The notes beneath the pieces were generated by a model that was not told where the DNA came from, did no database searches, and saw only the letters and a list, made by a program, of their open reading frames with translations. DNA of 64,000 nt, taken from positions 44,894 through 108,893 of the forward strand of contig JAFTVE010000009.1 of assembly GCA_017465905.1 (NCBI GenBank), written 5' to 3'. Origin of the DNA: Bacteroidaceae bacterium. Lineage in GTDB: Bacteria > Bacteroidota > Bacteroidia > Bacteroidales > Bacteroidaceae. Both the position numbers and the translations under genes were made by a program. Positions 7,606 to 15,924 of the stretch are shown here, one piece after another (position 1 is the stretch's first letter; each line of letters starts with the position of its first letter).

Positions 7606-8574
7606 TTAATATGCTGTCGCTTTTAGGTTGAGGCCAGTAGTCTCTTCGAGATTGAAGAGCAGATTCATGTTGTGTACCGCTTGACCACTAGTGCCCTTGA
7701 GCAGATTGTCAATACAGGAGGTAATAAGCAACATGTCGCCGTGCTTCTCCAGATGGATGAGGCACTTGTTGGTGTTGACGACCTGCTTCAGGTCTATGTT
7801 GTCAGGAGTAATGTGAGTAAACGAGTCCTCGGCATAGTAGTCGGTATACAGCTGATTAAGTTCCTCGATGGAGACCTTGTTCTTCACCATGATGGTACAG
7901 AAGATACCACGTGTAAAATTACCGCGATAGGGCACGAAATGGATAGCCGAGCTGAAGCTACTCTGCAACTGGTTCAGCGATTCGCGAATCTCCGGCAAAT
8001 GCTGGTGGGTAAAGGGCTTGTAAATACTTACATTATTGTTGCGCCAGCTGAAGTGAGTCATCGATGAGGGTTTGTGTCCTGTGCCTGTACTACCGATAAT
8101 GGCATGCACATAGATATCGTCGCCCAACATGAGATTCTTGGCAAGTGGCAGCAAACCGAGAGTGACGCAGGTGGCAAAGTTACCCGGATTGGCCACATAG
8201 CGACTGCTGCAGATGGCACGGCGGTTCAACTCAGGGAGTCCATAGATGAAGTCGTTGCCCTCATCCTTGAGGCGGAAGGCACGGGAGAAGTCTATAATTT
8301 TCAGTTTCTCGGGTATCTTGTTCGTTTCCATAAACTGCCGGCTCTCCTCAGCATCGGTGCAGAGAAAGAGCAGGTCAATCTTGTCCAGCTCAGGCTCTTC
8401 GGCAAACTGCAATTCTGTTTCGCCATAAAGTCCTCGATGCACCTCATGGATATATTGACCGCTATTACCTCGGCCAGTAATGAACACCAATAGTACATCG
8501 GGATGATTGAGCAGAAGACGGATAAGTTCACCACCCGTAAATCCCGCTCCTTCTATGATTCCAGTCTTTATCAT
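7606..8574 (-). CDS. argC: ArgC-like N-acetyl-gamma-glutamyl-phosphate reductase with substituted catalytic cysteine
   Basis: The full-length 322-residue sequence is clearly ArgC (GLPELNRRA, HFSWRNNN, THQHLPEIRESL, NLLKGTSGQAVHNMN). Family members carry the nucleophilic cysteine in NPGC(Y/F); here the sequence is VANPGNFATC, so the position is Asn132 (codon 8179-8181, AAC). The first Gly of the nucleotide-binding GxxGxxG is also Glu8 (IIEGAGFTGGE). The His of HQHLPEI is kept, and a cysteine four residues later (C136) is present. No other arginine gene but argR is nearby. It may be an inactive or repurposed paralogue, or an unusual enzyme using C136; which of these cannot be told here. Confidence 0.85.
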   Translation of the reverse strand: MIKTGIIEGAGFTGGELIRLLLNHPDVLLVFITGRGNSGQYIHEVHRGLYGETELQFAEEPELDKIDLLFLCTDAEESRQFMETNKIPEKLKIIDFSRAFRLKDEGNDFIYGLPELNRRAICSSRYVANPGNFATCVTLGLLPLAKNLMLGDDIYVHAIIGSTGTGHKPSSMTHFSWRNNNVSIYKPFTHQHLPEIRESLNQLQSSFSSAIHFVPYRGNFTRGIFCTIMVKNKVSIEELNQLYTDYYAEDSFTHITPDNIDLKQVVNTNKCLIHLEKHGDMLLITSCIDNLLKGTSGQAVHNMNLLFNLEETTGLNLKATAY

Positions 8575-8609
8575 ATTGTGTTGTCGTGATTGTTTGTTCG
8601 TTGCAATTC

Positions 8610-9089
8610 TTACATTTCCATTCCAGGAATGATGGGGCTCAGATGTGCCAACACCTCCTCGTGACTGCAGCCCTCCTTGATAACAAGTAAAATGGTGTCA
8701 TCACCAGCAACTGTAGCCAGCACACTCGGCAGTTCATGTTCGTCAATGTCGTATGCAACACCTCCGGCATAGCCTGGACGAGTCTTTATAACAGCAATAT
8801 TGGCCGAAAAACTGATGGAGACAAAGCCGTTGCGCACCTGCTGTTCGCGAACAGCTTTTCCCTTAGTAATACGCTTGTAGAGCGGATTACTGGGCAATAT
8901 ATATACATAGGAGCCGTCTACAGCCGTCGTCTTAGCCACTTTCAGTTGCTTCAAGTCGCGTGACAATGTAGCCTGCGTAAGGTCGAAACCTTGCGCATAA
9001 AGGCGCTTCAACAATTCATCCTGACTCCCAATACGCTCATTGGCTATGATAAGGCGGATAGCATTCAGTCTGTTCAGTTTATTCTTCAT
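8610..9089 (-). CDS. argR: Arginine repressor ArgR
   Basis: 159 residues. The N-terminal winged helix (residues 3-65, with QATLSRDLKQLKVAK as the recognition region) matches ArgR. The C-terminal oligomerisation and arginine-binding domain includes ATVAGDDTILLV, the GDDT element that contacts arginine. It controls arginine metabolism genes when arginine is bound. The ATG at 9089 gives normal family length; an upstream TTG at 9113 is too close to the inferred transcription start (about 9119). It is the first gene of a minus-strand unit with argC 35 bases downstream and is divergent from rhaB. Confidence 0.93.
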   Translation of the reverse strand: MKNKLNRLNAIRLIIANERIGSQDELLKRLYAQGFDLTQATLSRDLKQLKVAKTTAVDGSYVYILPSNPLYKRITKGKAVREQQVRNGFVSISFSANIAVIKTRPGYAGGVAYDIDEHELPSVLATVAGDDTILLVIKEGCSHEEVLAHLSPIIPGMEM

Positions 9090-9125
9090 TCCGATACGGT
9101 ATTGACATATCAACTTCTAAGAGCA

Positions 9126-9133
9126 CAAAGATA
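9126..9133 (-). promoter_or_regulatory. argR operon -7 element
   Basis: TATCTTTG on the minus strand, a perfect TAnnTTTG, 36 bases upstream of the argR ATG. Confidence 0.7.
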
Positions 9134-9151
9134 AAAGTTTATTTATAGATA

Positions 9152-9174
9152 TGCAAAAATGTAATAATTTTTCA
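9152..9174. promoter_or_regulatory. Imperfect palindrome, possible ArgR operator
   Basis: A 23-bp AT-rich imperfect palindrome (TGCAAAAAT...ATTTTTCA), in the divergent argR-rhaB gap and just upstream of the argR -7. Its size and AT-richness suit an ARG box, but the match is only approximate. Confidence 0.3.
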
Positions 9175-9236
9175 AATTATTTGGTTCAAAAGACTGAAAA
9201 AACGCGAAAAATCATGGCAGAACAAGAAAAACAAAT

Positions 9237-9244
9237 TATATTTG
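9237..9244 (+). promoter_or_regulatory. rha operon -7 element
   Basis: TATATTTG, a perfect TAnnTTTG, 41 bases upstream of the rhaB ATG. Confidence 0.7.
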
Positions 9245-9285
9245 CTTGCTAAAACATTAAATCTAATCACCTAAACGTAGATTAT

Positions 9286-10758
9286 ATGGAACAAACACAT
9301 TTCTTCGCGGTAGACCTCGGTGCCACGAGTGGACGCACCATTTTGGGTACGCTCTCCGAGGCTGGCCTTGAGCTACGCGAACTCACCCGCTTCCCCAATC
9401 ATATCATTGAGACTGGCGGACACTTCTTCTGGGACATCTATGCCCTATACAACGAAATCATCGGCGGTCTTAAAGTAGTGGCCCGCGAAGGTATTGAAAT
9501 TACTTCGGTAGGTATCGATACCTGGGGCGTCGACTTCGCCTTCATTGGCAAGGACGGCGGTCTGCTGCGCAACCCCTACTGCTACCGCGACCCCCATACG
9601 GTAGGGATGATGGAAGAGTACTTCAAACAAGTGCCCAAGGAGCACGTATATGACCTTACGGGCATCCAGTTCATGAACTTCAACTCGCTTTTCCAGCTCT
9701 ACACCCTGCACCGTGCAGGCGACAGTGCCTTGGAAGCAGCCGACAAGATTCTCTTCGTGCCCGATGCTCTTTCCTATATGCTGACAGGCGAGAAGGTGAC
9801 AGAGTATACCATTGCATCGACCTCACAGATACTCAACCCTCGCACCAAGCAGATGGAGCAGGAGTTGCTCGACGTGTGTGGTGTACGTGCCGAGCAGTTT
9901 GGGCGCTTCGTATTCCCCGGCGAGCAGATCGGTGTGCTCAGCGAGGAGATACAGCGCCAGACAGGCCTTGGCGCCATCCCTGTGATTGCCGTAGCCGGTC
10001 ACGATACCGCATCGGCCGTAGCTGCCGTGCCAGCCATGAGCGAGCGCTTCGCCTACTTGAGCTCAGGCACTTGGTCGCTGATGGGTATCGAGGTGAAAGA
10101 CGCCATCATCAACGCCGAGAGCTTCGACAAGAATTTCACCAACGAAGGCGGCGTAGAAGGTACTACCCGCTTCCTGAAGAATATCTGTGGTATGTGGCTC
10201 CTGGAGCGCTGCCGCAAGGAATGGACAGAGGACTACTCATACAGTGCACTCATCGATGCAGCCCTGGCAGTACCCGCCTTCCGCAGCATCATCAACCCCG
10301 ATGCGCCCTGCTTCGCTAACCCCACCTCCATGATTGAGGCTATCAAGCAGTACTGCCGCGAGACCTCACAGCCCGTGCCCGAGACCTATGGCGAGCTCAC
10401 CCGCTGCATCTTCGACAGCTTGGCCCTGCGCTACCGTCAGGTGTTCGGCTATCTGCAACAGATGGCTCCGTTCCCCATCGAGGCACTGCATGTTATCGGT
10501 GGCGGCTCGCGCAACAACCTTCTCAACCAGTTCACCTGCAACGCCGTAGGCGTACCCGTAGTAGCTGGTCCGAGCGAATGCACTGCTATCGGCAACATCA
10601 TGCTGCAGGCCAAGGCTGCAGGCATCGTGGAGGATATCGCAGCCATGCGTCGCCTCATCGCGGCTTCTATAGAGACCGCCACCTTCACTCCCGAAGATGC
10701 CGAGGCTTGGGAGAAGGGATATGAGCAGTATCTGAAGGTGTATAGAGAAGACATTTAG
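9286..10758 (+). CDS. rhaB: L-rhamnulokinase
   Basis: A FGGY-family sugar kinase of 490 residues. The N-terminal phosphate-binding loop is FFAVDLGATSGRTILG, IDTWGVDFAFI is diagnostic of rhamnulokinases, GHDTASAVAAVP and SSGTWSLMG follow, and VIGGGSRNNLLNQ is the C-terminal adenosine-binding motif. It phosphorylates L-rhamnulose to L-rhamnulose 1-phosphate with ATP in the cytoplasm. It is the first gene of rhaB-rhaA-rhaT, with rhaA 38 bases downstream. Confidence 0.97.
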   Translation: MEQTHFFAVDLGATSGRTILGTLSEAGLELRELTRFPNHIIETGGHFFWDIYALYNEIIGGLKVVAREGIEITSVGIDTWGVDFAFIGKDGGLLRNPYCYRDPHTVGMMEEYFKQVPKEHVYDLTGIQFMNFNSLFQLYTLHRAGDSALEAADKILFVPDALSYMLTGEKVTEYTIASTSQILNPRTKQMEQELLDVCGVRAEQFGRFVFPGEQIGVLSEEIQRQTGLGAIPVIAVAGHDTASAVAAVPAMSERFAYLSSGTWSLMGIEVKDAIINAESFDKNFTNEGGVEGTTRFLKNICGMWLLERCRKEWTEDYSYSALIDAALAVPAFRSIINPDAPCFANPTSMIEAIKQYCRETSQPVPETYGELTRCIFDSLALRYRQVFGYLQQMAPFPIEALHVIGGGSRNNLLNQFTCNAVGVPVVAGPSECTAIGNIMLQAKAAGIVEDIAAMRRLIAASIETATFTPEDAEAWEKGYEQYLKVYREDI

Positions 10759-10796
10759 ACCAAGAATGAATAACAACTTTTAAAAATAGAATCAAT

Positions 10797-12050
10797 ATGA
10801 AAGAAGAACTTATTTTGAAATCGTATGAGATTGCAAAGGAGCGCTACGCAGCTCTTGGTATTGACACAGACAAGGTGTTGGAACAGTTGCAGGACTTCCA
10901 CCTCAGCATGCACTGCTGGCAGGCCGATGATGTGAAGGGCTTTGAAGTACAGGCAGGTGCTCTCTCTGGCGGTATCCAGTCTACCGGCGACTTCCCCGGT
11001 GCAGCACGCAACATCGACGAGCTCCGTCAGGATGTGCTGAAGGCAAAGTCACTCATCCCCGGTACTCACCGTCTGAACCTCCACGAGATCTATGGCGACT
11101 TCCAGGGCAAGGTAGTAGACCGCGACGAAGTATCTGTAGAGCATTTCCAGAGCTGGATTGACTGGGGTAAGGAGCACGACACCAAGCTCGACTTCAACTC
11201 CACCTCTTTCTCACATCCGAAGAGCGGTAACCTCTCACTCTCTAACCCCGACAAGGGCATCCGCGACTTCTGGATCGAGCATAGCAAGCGCTGCCGCGAC
11301 ATCGCCAATGCGATGGGTGAGGCACAGGGCGACCCCTGTATCATGAACCTCTGGGTACACGACGGCTGCAAGGACGTAAGCGTAAACCACGCTCTCTACC
11401 GCAACTTGCTGAAGCAGTCACTCGATGAGATCTTCGCCAAGGAACAGCCCATGATGAAGGATTGTATCGAGGGTAAGGTATTCGGTATCGGTCTCGAGAG
11501 CTTCACCGTAGGTTCACACGATTTCTACACCGCATACGCAGCCAAGAACGACAAGATCCTGACCATCGACACCGGCCACTATCATCCCACCGAGAGCCCT
11601 GCCGACAAGGTGAGCGCCGTACTTCCCTTCGTGAAGGAACTCATGCTCCACGTATCACGTCCCGTACGTTGGGATTCTGACCACGTGACCATCATGGACG
11701 ACCCCACACAGGAACTCTTCTTCGAAATCGTACGTGCCGGTGCTCTTGACCGCGTACACTACGGCCTCGACTTCTTCGACGGCTCAATCAACCGTATAGG
11801 TGCTTATGTTATCGGTTCACGCTCGGCACAGAAGTGCATGCTCCGCGCATTGCTCGAACCGAAGGAGTTGCTCGCTCAGTACGAACTCGCAGGCGAAGGT
11901 TACAAGCTCCTCGGCGTTATGGAAGAGCAGAAGGCTATGCCTTGGCAGGCAGTATACGACATGTTCTGCTTGAAGAACAATGTGCCCGTAGGCGACGCCT
12001 TCATCGCAGAGATTGCCAAGTACGAGGCTGAGGTAACAAGCAAGAGATAA
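10797..12050 (+). CDS. rhaA: L-rhamnose isomerase
   Basis: 417 residues, the family's normal length. It interconverts L-rhamnose and L-rhamnulose using divalent metals. The TIM-barrel isomerase features are present: MHCWQADDVKGFE, LDFNSTSFSHPKSG, WVHDGCKD, and IDTGHYHPTE with metal-binding Asp and His near residue 260, followed by DSDHVTIMDD. It lies between its kinase and transporter. Codon use is strongly biased to C- and G-ending codons, as in the pnp gene, which may mean high expression when induced. Confidence 0.98.
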   Translation: MKEELILKSYEIAKERYAALGIDTDKVLEQLQDFHLSMHCWQADDVKGFEVQAGALSGGIQSTGDFPGAARNIDELRQDVLKAKSLIPGTHRLNLHEIYGDFQGKVVDRDEVSVEHFQSWIDWGKEHDTKLDFNSTSFSHPKSGNLSLSNPDKGIRDFWIEHSKRCRDIANAMGEAQGDPCIMNLWVHDGCKDVSVNHALYRNLLKQSLDEIFAKEQPMMKDCIEGKVFGIGLESFTVGSHDFYTAYAAKNDKILTIDTGHYHPTESPADKVSAVLPFVKELMLHVSRPVRWDSDHVTIMDDPTQELFFEIVRAGALDRVHYGLDFFDGSINRIGAYVIGSRSAQKCMLRALLEPKELLAQYELAGEGYKLLGVMEEQKAMPWQAVYDMFCLKNNVPVGDAFIAEIAKYEAEVTSKR

Positions 12051-12066
12051 ATGGAATTCTAAACTG

Positions 12067-12140
12067 TGAATTATGAATTATGAGCGGAGACGACACCGAA
12101 TCATCTGCGGGTGGCTCTCTGTTTCATAATTCATAATTCA
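12067..12140 (+). repeat. 17-bp perfect inverted repeat between rhaA and rhaT
   Basis: Arms 12067-12083 (TGAATTATGAATTATGA) and 12124-12140 are exactly complementary around a 40-base loop. There is no U-run, so it may be an RNA-stability or processing hairpin within the operon, or one of the short ATTATGAATT repeats common in this phylum. Confidence 0.75.
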
Positions 12141-12158
12141 ATTTTCATCATTATTCAC

Positions 12159-13196
12159 ATGAACATTCTAATCGGACTATTAATCATTGCCGTCGGCGCT
12201 TTCTGCCAGTCGAGTTGCTACGTCCCCATCAATAAGATCAAGAAATGGTCGTGGGAGTCGTACTGGATTGTGCAGGGCGTGTTCGCATGGCTTGTATTCC
12301 CGCTCTTGGGTGCGCTCCTCGCTGTGCCCAGCGGACATAGCTTGGGCGAGCTGTTCGGTGCAGCCCCCTCGTTCAACATCTGGATGACCGTGCTCTTCGG
12401 CGTGCTGTGGGGCGTGGGTGGTCTCACCTTCGGTCTCTCGATGCGCTACCTCGGCGTTGCGCTGGGCCAGTCTATTGCCCTAGGTACTTGCGCAGGTCTC
12501 GGCACCATCATGGGCCCCGTACTGCTCAATGCCTTCTTCCCCGAACTCAACGCCCTGCAGTCGCTCACCTTCGCCGTTATCATGGGCGTGGTGGTGACCC
12601 TGCTCGGTATCTCTATTATTGGTATTGCCGGTTCCATGAAGTCGGCCTCACTCTCCGAGGAGGAGAAGAAGGCGGCTGTCAAGGACTTCAACTTCCCCAA
12701 GGGCCTTGCCATCGCACTGTTGGCAGGTTTCATGAGTGGCTGCTTCAACGTAGGCCTTGAGTTTGGTAAGGATATCCACTTCGGTGAGCTCACCGACCCC
12801 ATGTTCCGCACCCTGCCCGCTACGTTGCTCGTCACCATGGGTGGTTTCGTCACCAATGCCATCTACTGCTTCTATCAGAATCAGAAGAACAAGACCTGGA
12901 GCGACTATAAGATGGGCTCCGTATGGGGCAACAACCTCCTATTCTGCGCCCTGGCCGGTATCCTCTGGTACAGCCAGTTCTTCGGTCTCTCCCTGGGTCG
13001 TAGCTTCTTCGAGGCTGGTGGCACTATGGACACCCTCGCCTTCTGCATCCTGATGGCCTTGAACGTCACCTTCTCCAACGTGTGGGGTATCATCCTCAAG
13101 GAGTGGAAGGGTTGCTCACGCAAGACCATCGTGGTGCTCATCATCGGCATCGTGGTACTGATAGCCTCATCATTCCTGCCGCAGTTCATCGGATAA
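12159..13196 (+). CDS. rhaT: L-rhamnose/proton symporter
   Basis: 345 residues, almost exactly the length of E. coli RhaT, with about ten hydrophobic segments starting at MNILIGLLIIAVGAFCQSSCY. Family-like stretches are YVPINKIKKWSWE, the GLSMRYLGVALGQS segment and SNVWGIILKEWKG. It imports L-rhamnose across the inner membrane. The ATG at 12159 is used because the longer reading frame (from 12111) would start inside the hairpin repeat and add a non-family extension. It is the last gene of the operon and a strong terminator follows. Confidence 0.95.
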   Translation: MNILIGLLIIAVGAFCQSSCYVPINKIKKWSWESYWIVQGVFAWLVFPLLGALLAVPSGHSLGELFGAAPSFNIWMTVLFGVLWGVGGLTFGLSMRYLGVALGQSIALGTCAGLGTIMGPVLLNAFFPELNALQSLTFAVIMGVVVTLLGISIIGIAGSMKSASLSEEEKKAAVKDFNFPKGLAIALLAGFMSGCFNVGLEFGKDIHFGELTDPMFRTLPATLLVTMGGFVTNAIYCFYQNQKNKTWSDYKMGSVWGNNLLFCALAGILWYSQFFGLSLGRSFFEAGGTMDTLAFCILMALNVTFSNVWGIILKEWKGCSRKTIVVLIIGIVVLIASSFLPQFIG

Positions 13197-13226
13197 GGAA
13201 TCGGTCAAAAAAGATAATCCAATCAA

Positions 13227-13257
13227 GAGGGTGCGTCAACTGGCGCACCCTCTTTTT
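13227..13257 (+). terminator. rha operon terminator
   Basis: Stem GAGGGTGCG (13227-13235) pairs with CGCACCCTC (13244-13252), then TTTTT. Confidence 0.9.
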
Positions 13258-13357
13258 CTTCATCCGCACCATTCTTAAAGGAATGCAATAGCTGCTTGGC
13301 ACATGGAGAGCATGCTTTATCCTCTTCACAAACGGTTGAATCTATTAGCATTACGAA

Positions 13358-13375
13358 TTGTAAGTTTTTTGTAAG
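13358..13375 (+). promoter_or_regulatory. Direct-repeat operator candidate, copy 1
   Basis: Two TTGTAAG words have starts 11 bases apart (13358 and 13369), and 33 bases separate them from the -7 element. The same arrangement is found at 16348-16365. Confidence 0.55.
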
Positions 13376-13408
13376 TCCCTTTTTGATGCTATATTGTGCG
13401 ATAAAGTG

Positions 13409-13416
13409 TATATTTG
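13409..13416 (+). promoter_or_regulatory. -7 element for the membrane-anchored HTH gene
   Basis: TATATTTG, a perfect TAnnTTTG, 32 bases before the ATG. Confidence 0.7.
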
Positions 13417-13448
13417 CATTGCATTAACAAGACAGAACTTTACAGACG

Positions 13449-14747
13449 ATGAATACACCCACAAGATATCTCCTATTATTATTGGTGTCGATGGTATCGA
13501 TGTCGGCTTTTGCTTGGCTCGATGGCGACAGCTTCTATCCCCGCTTGGCACGCGAAGACTGGCTTACAGCTCAAGACAAGGAGACGCTGCTCGATGATAT
13601 GTCGCACAATGCCGACATCCTTGTCATCGACGGCGTGGAGTACATGACAGCCTACTCGCCACTCGAACTTATCCGCGGCCAGAGACGTTATTATGAAATG
13701 TATGACGGACTGCTCTCTTCGTGGGAAGGGCTCAACTTCACCGCTTTCTGGGGCGATGAGGCCAATAAGCAACGTAACTCTTGGAAGTGTCGCCTGCAAG
13801 TCGTTGATGATAGCCTTTGCTTGATGGAGATAAAGTATATAGAATGGCTGCGTATCCATGATTCGAAAGCGCATAAGGGTCGCTTTGCCGACACTCTTGC
13901 CGTGCCTCAAGATGCGATATGGATGCGTATGGAGGAGTTTACCGACTGCCGTTTCGTTGACGGGCGCATGTTCCTGCCCATTGTTTCGGGCACCGTGTTT
14001 GCCAAGCAGCGCAACCTCGCTCCGCGCCCCAAAGAGTGGAGTTCTGCCAACAAGAGCCCCGAAGACATGCGCACCTATCTGCGCTGGGTCGAGGAGCCTG
14101 TATATAGAATAGTCTTCGAGGAGGGACGCATGGTGTCGATGGAAGCGATGAACGAACCGATTACTGCCGAGGAGCATCGCGCCTTTGTCATTCGTACGGC
14201 ACTGACAGCCATAGTCATCGTACTGTTGGTGGCTATCCTCTTCGTGCTACGTGACTATCGCCGCAAGCGCCACTATCTGCATATGTACGAGGCATTGCAG
14301 AAGAATCAGGCACAGCTCGTTACCGCCCAGGAGTTGTCGGAGGAGGAACCCGAGAAGCGACCCTTGACACGCGAGGAGGTCGTGGCCCTGTATCGTGACA
14401 ACTTTGCCCTCAGCCGCGAGCAGTTCCGTCTCAGTGGTTGGCCGCAACGGTTGGAGAAGATGAGCGCCACGCTTCAGGCAGATATTCCGATGCTGGGTGC
14501 CGATGAGCGCGGGCGCCTGTCAAAGGCGCTCGACGAGTGCTTCATACAGGTGAATGTGAACCTGCGCAGCGAAGGCCGCCTGACCAACGATGATGTGCGC
14601 TGCTGCTTGCTGGCCATGCTCGGGTGCCCGCTTTCGGTGATAGGAGCCTGCCTCGGCAGTTCGCCCGAAGCAGTACAGACCCGCAAAAGCCGCCTCAAGG
14701 ACAAACTGCCGAAGGATGTGTTTGAGTGGGTGTTTGCGAAGAATTGA
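13449..14747 (+). CDS. Membrane-anchored protein with C-terminal helix-turn-helix
   Basis: 432 residues; the family is not recognised by name. Order: signal or anchor (residues 1-22), an exported domain of about 220 residues rich in Trp and acidic residues, one transmembrane helix (248-268, TALTAIVIVLLVAILFVL), a positive RDYRRKRHY cytoplasmic start, a coiled segment, and a C-terminal domain. Residues 379-421 (TNDDVRCCLLAMLGCPLSVI...) look like a LuxR/sigma-like helix-turn-helix ending in basic TRKSRLKDKLP. This is a plan for a one-component transmembrane regulator sensing the periplasm. It is 23 bases upstream of a DUF4837-like lipoprotein and has a direct-repeat operator candidate in its promoter. 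The function is inferred from architecture only. Confidence 0.7.
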   Translation: MNTPTRYLLLLLVSMVSMSAFAWLDGDSFYPRLAREDWLTAQDKETLLDDMSHNADILVIDGVEYMTAYSPLELIRGQRRYYEMYDGLLSSWEGLNFTAFWGDEANKQRNSWKCRLQVVDDSLCLMEIKYIEWLRIHDSKAHKGRFADTLAVPQDAIWMRMEEFTDCRFVDGRMFLPIVSGTVFAKQRNLAPRPKEWSSANKSPEDMRTYLRWVEEPVYRIVFEEGRMVSMEAMNEPITAEEHRAFVIRTALTAIVIVLLVAILFVLRDYRRKRHYLHMYEALQKNQAQLVTAQELSEEEPEKRPLTREEVVALYRDNFALSREQFRLSGWPQRLEKMSATLQADIPMLGADERGRLSKALDECFIQVNVNLRSEGRLTNDDVRCCLLAMLGCPLSVIGACLGSSPEAVQTRKSRLKDKLPKDVFEWVFAKN

Positions 14748-14770
14748 AATAAACATATAACTACATAAAG

Positions 14771-15901
14771 ATGAAAAAAACATTATTCTGCATCGCCGCA
14801 CTCGCATTGGCACTCAGCATGGCCAGCTGCGGCAACAAGGAAGGCGCAGCCAAGGAAGGTGCCAAGAAGGAAAATGCGAAGAAGGCAACCGCCAAGAAGG
14901 CCACTTCGAAGAAGAAGAAAAGCCTGCTGATGCCCAACGCCAGCGGCCTCCCCTACGAGATGTTGGTAGTGATGGACGATGACCAATGGGACCGTCCCTT
15001 GGGCCGTGCCGTGTTCAACGTACTCGACAGCGACGTGCCTGGACTTCCCCAGTCGGAGCGCTCGTTCCGCATCTCACGCGTTGAGCCCGACGGCTTCAAC
15101 AGCAACATGTTCAAGATTATGCGCAACGTCATCAAGGTGGATATTCAGAACATCTACACCCAGCCCAAGTTCAAGTTTGCCCGCAACGTGTATTCCTATC
15201 CGCAGATGATCATGACCCTGCAGGCACCCGACGAGGAGAGCCTGACCGAATACATCAACAACAACCAGCAGTCCATCATCGACTTCTTCACCAAGGCCGA
15301 GATGAACCGCGAGATTGAGAACCTCCGCGAGCGCCACAATCCCGAAGTGTCGCGCCTGGCCGAGGAGATACTCGATGTCGACATATGGGTGCCTTGGGAG
15401 CTCAACAAGTTCAAGAAGGGCAAGGATTTCCTGTGGGCCTCGACGAACGTGGGTAAGAAGGATATGAACCTCGTGCTCTATTCCTACCCCTACACCGATA
15501 AGAACACCTTTACGCTTGACTACTTCCTCCAGAAGCGCGACTCGGTGATGAAAGCCAATATTCCCGGTGGCCCCAAGGGAAGCTACATGACTACCAATCA
15601 CGACTATGTATACGTGGAGGATGGCACCGTGCGTGGCAAGTATGCACAGATTGCCCGTGGCCTCTGGCGCATCCAGGGAGACCGTATGGGAGGCCCTTTC
15701 GTGTCGCACTCCCGAGTGGATGAGGCGAATGGCCGTGTTGTCGTAGCCGAAGCCTTCATCTACGCTCCCGAATCGCTCAAGCGCGACCTCCTGCGCCGTA
15801 TGGAAGCAGCCCTCTACACCTTGCAGCTTCCCCAGCAGGAGGGCGTGAACAATATCTCCTACGAACTGGATGAAATTGTAATAGAGCCGGAGATAAAGTA
15901 A
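14771..15901 (+). CDS. DUF4837-like lipoprotein
   Basis: 376 residues. A lipoprotein signal ends at the lipobox SMASC (Cys20), followed by a Lys/Ala-rich linker made of KKATAKKATSKKKK-type repeats. The rest (LPYEMLVVMDDDQWDRPLGRAVF..., WVPWELNKFKKGKDFLWAS, GDRMGGPFVSHSRVD) resembles DUF4837, an uncharacterised Bacteroidota envelope family. It is probably anchored to the outer membrane. With only 23 bases between them, it is likely co-transcribed with the upstream membrane-anchored HTH protein. Confidence 0.8.
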   Translation: MKKTLFCIAALALALSMASCGNKEGAAKEGAKKENAKKATAKKATSKKKKSLLMPNASGLPYEMLVVMDDDQWDRPLGRAVFNVLDSDVPGLPQSERSFRISRVEPDGFNSNMFKIMRNVIKVDIQNIYTQPKFKFARNVYSYPQMIMTLQAPDEESLTEYINNNQQSIIDFFTKAEMNREIENLRERHNPEVSRLAEEILDVDIWVPWELNKFKKGKDFLWASTNVGKKDMNLVLYSYPYTDKNTFTLDYFLQKRDSVMKANIPGGPKGSYMTTNHDYVYVEDGTVRGKYAQIARGLWRIQGDRMGGPFVSHSRVDEANGRVVVAEAFIYAPESLKRDLLRRMEAALYTLQLPQQEGVNNISYELDEIVIEPEIK

Positions 15902-15924
15902 TGTTATCTCTGCTACGCCTTCTC

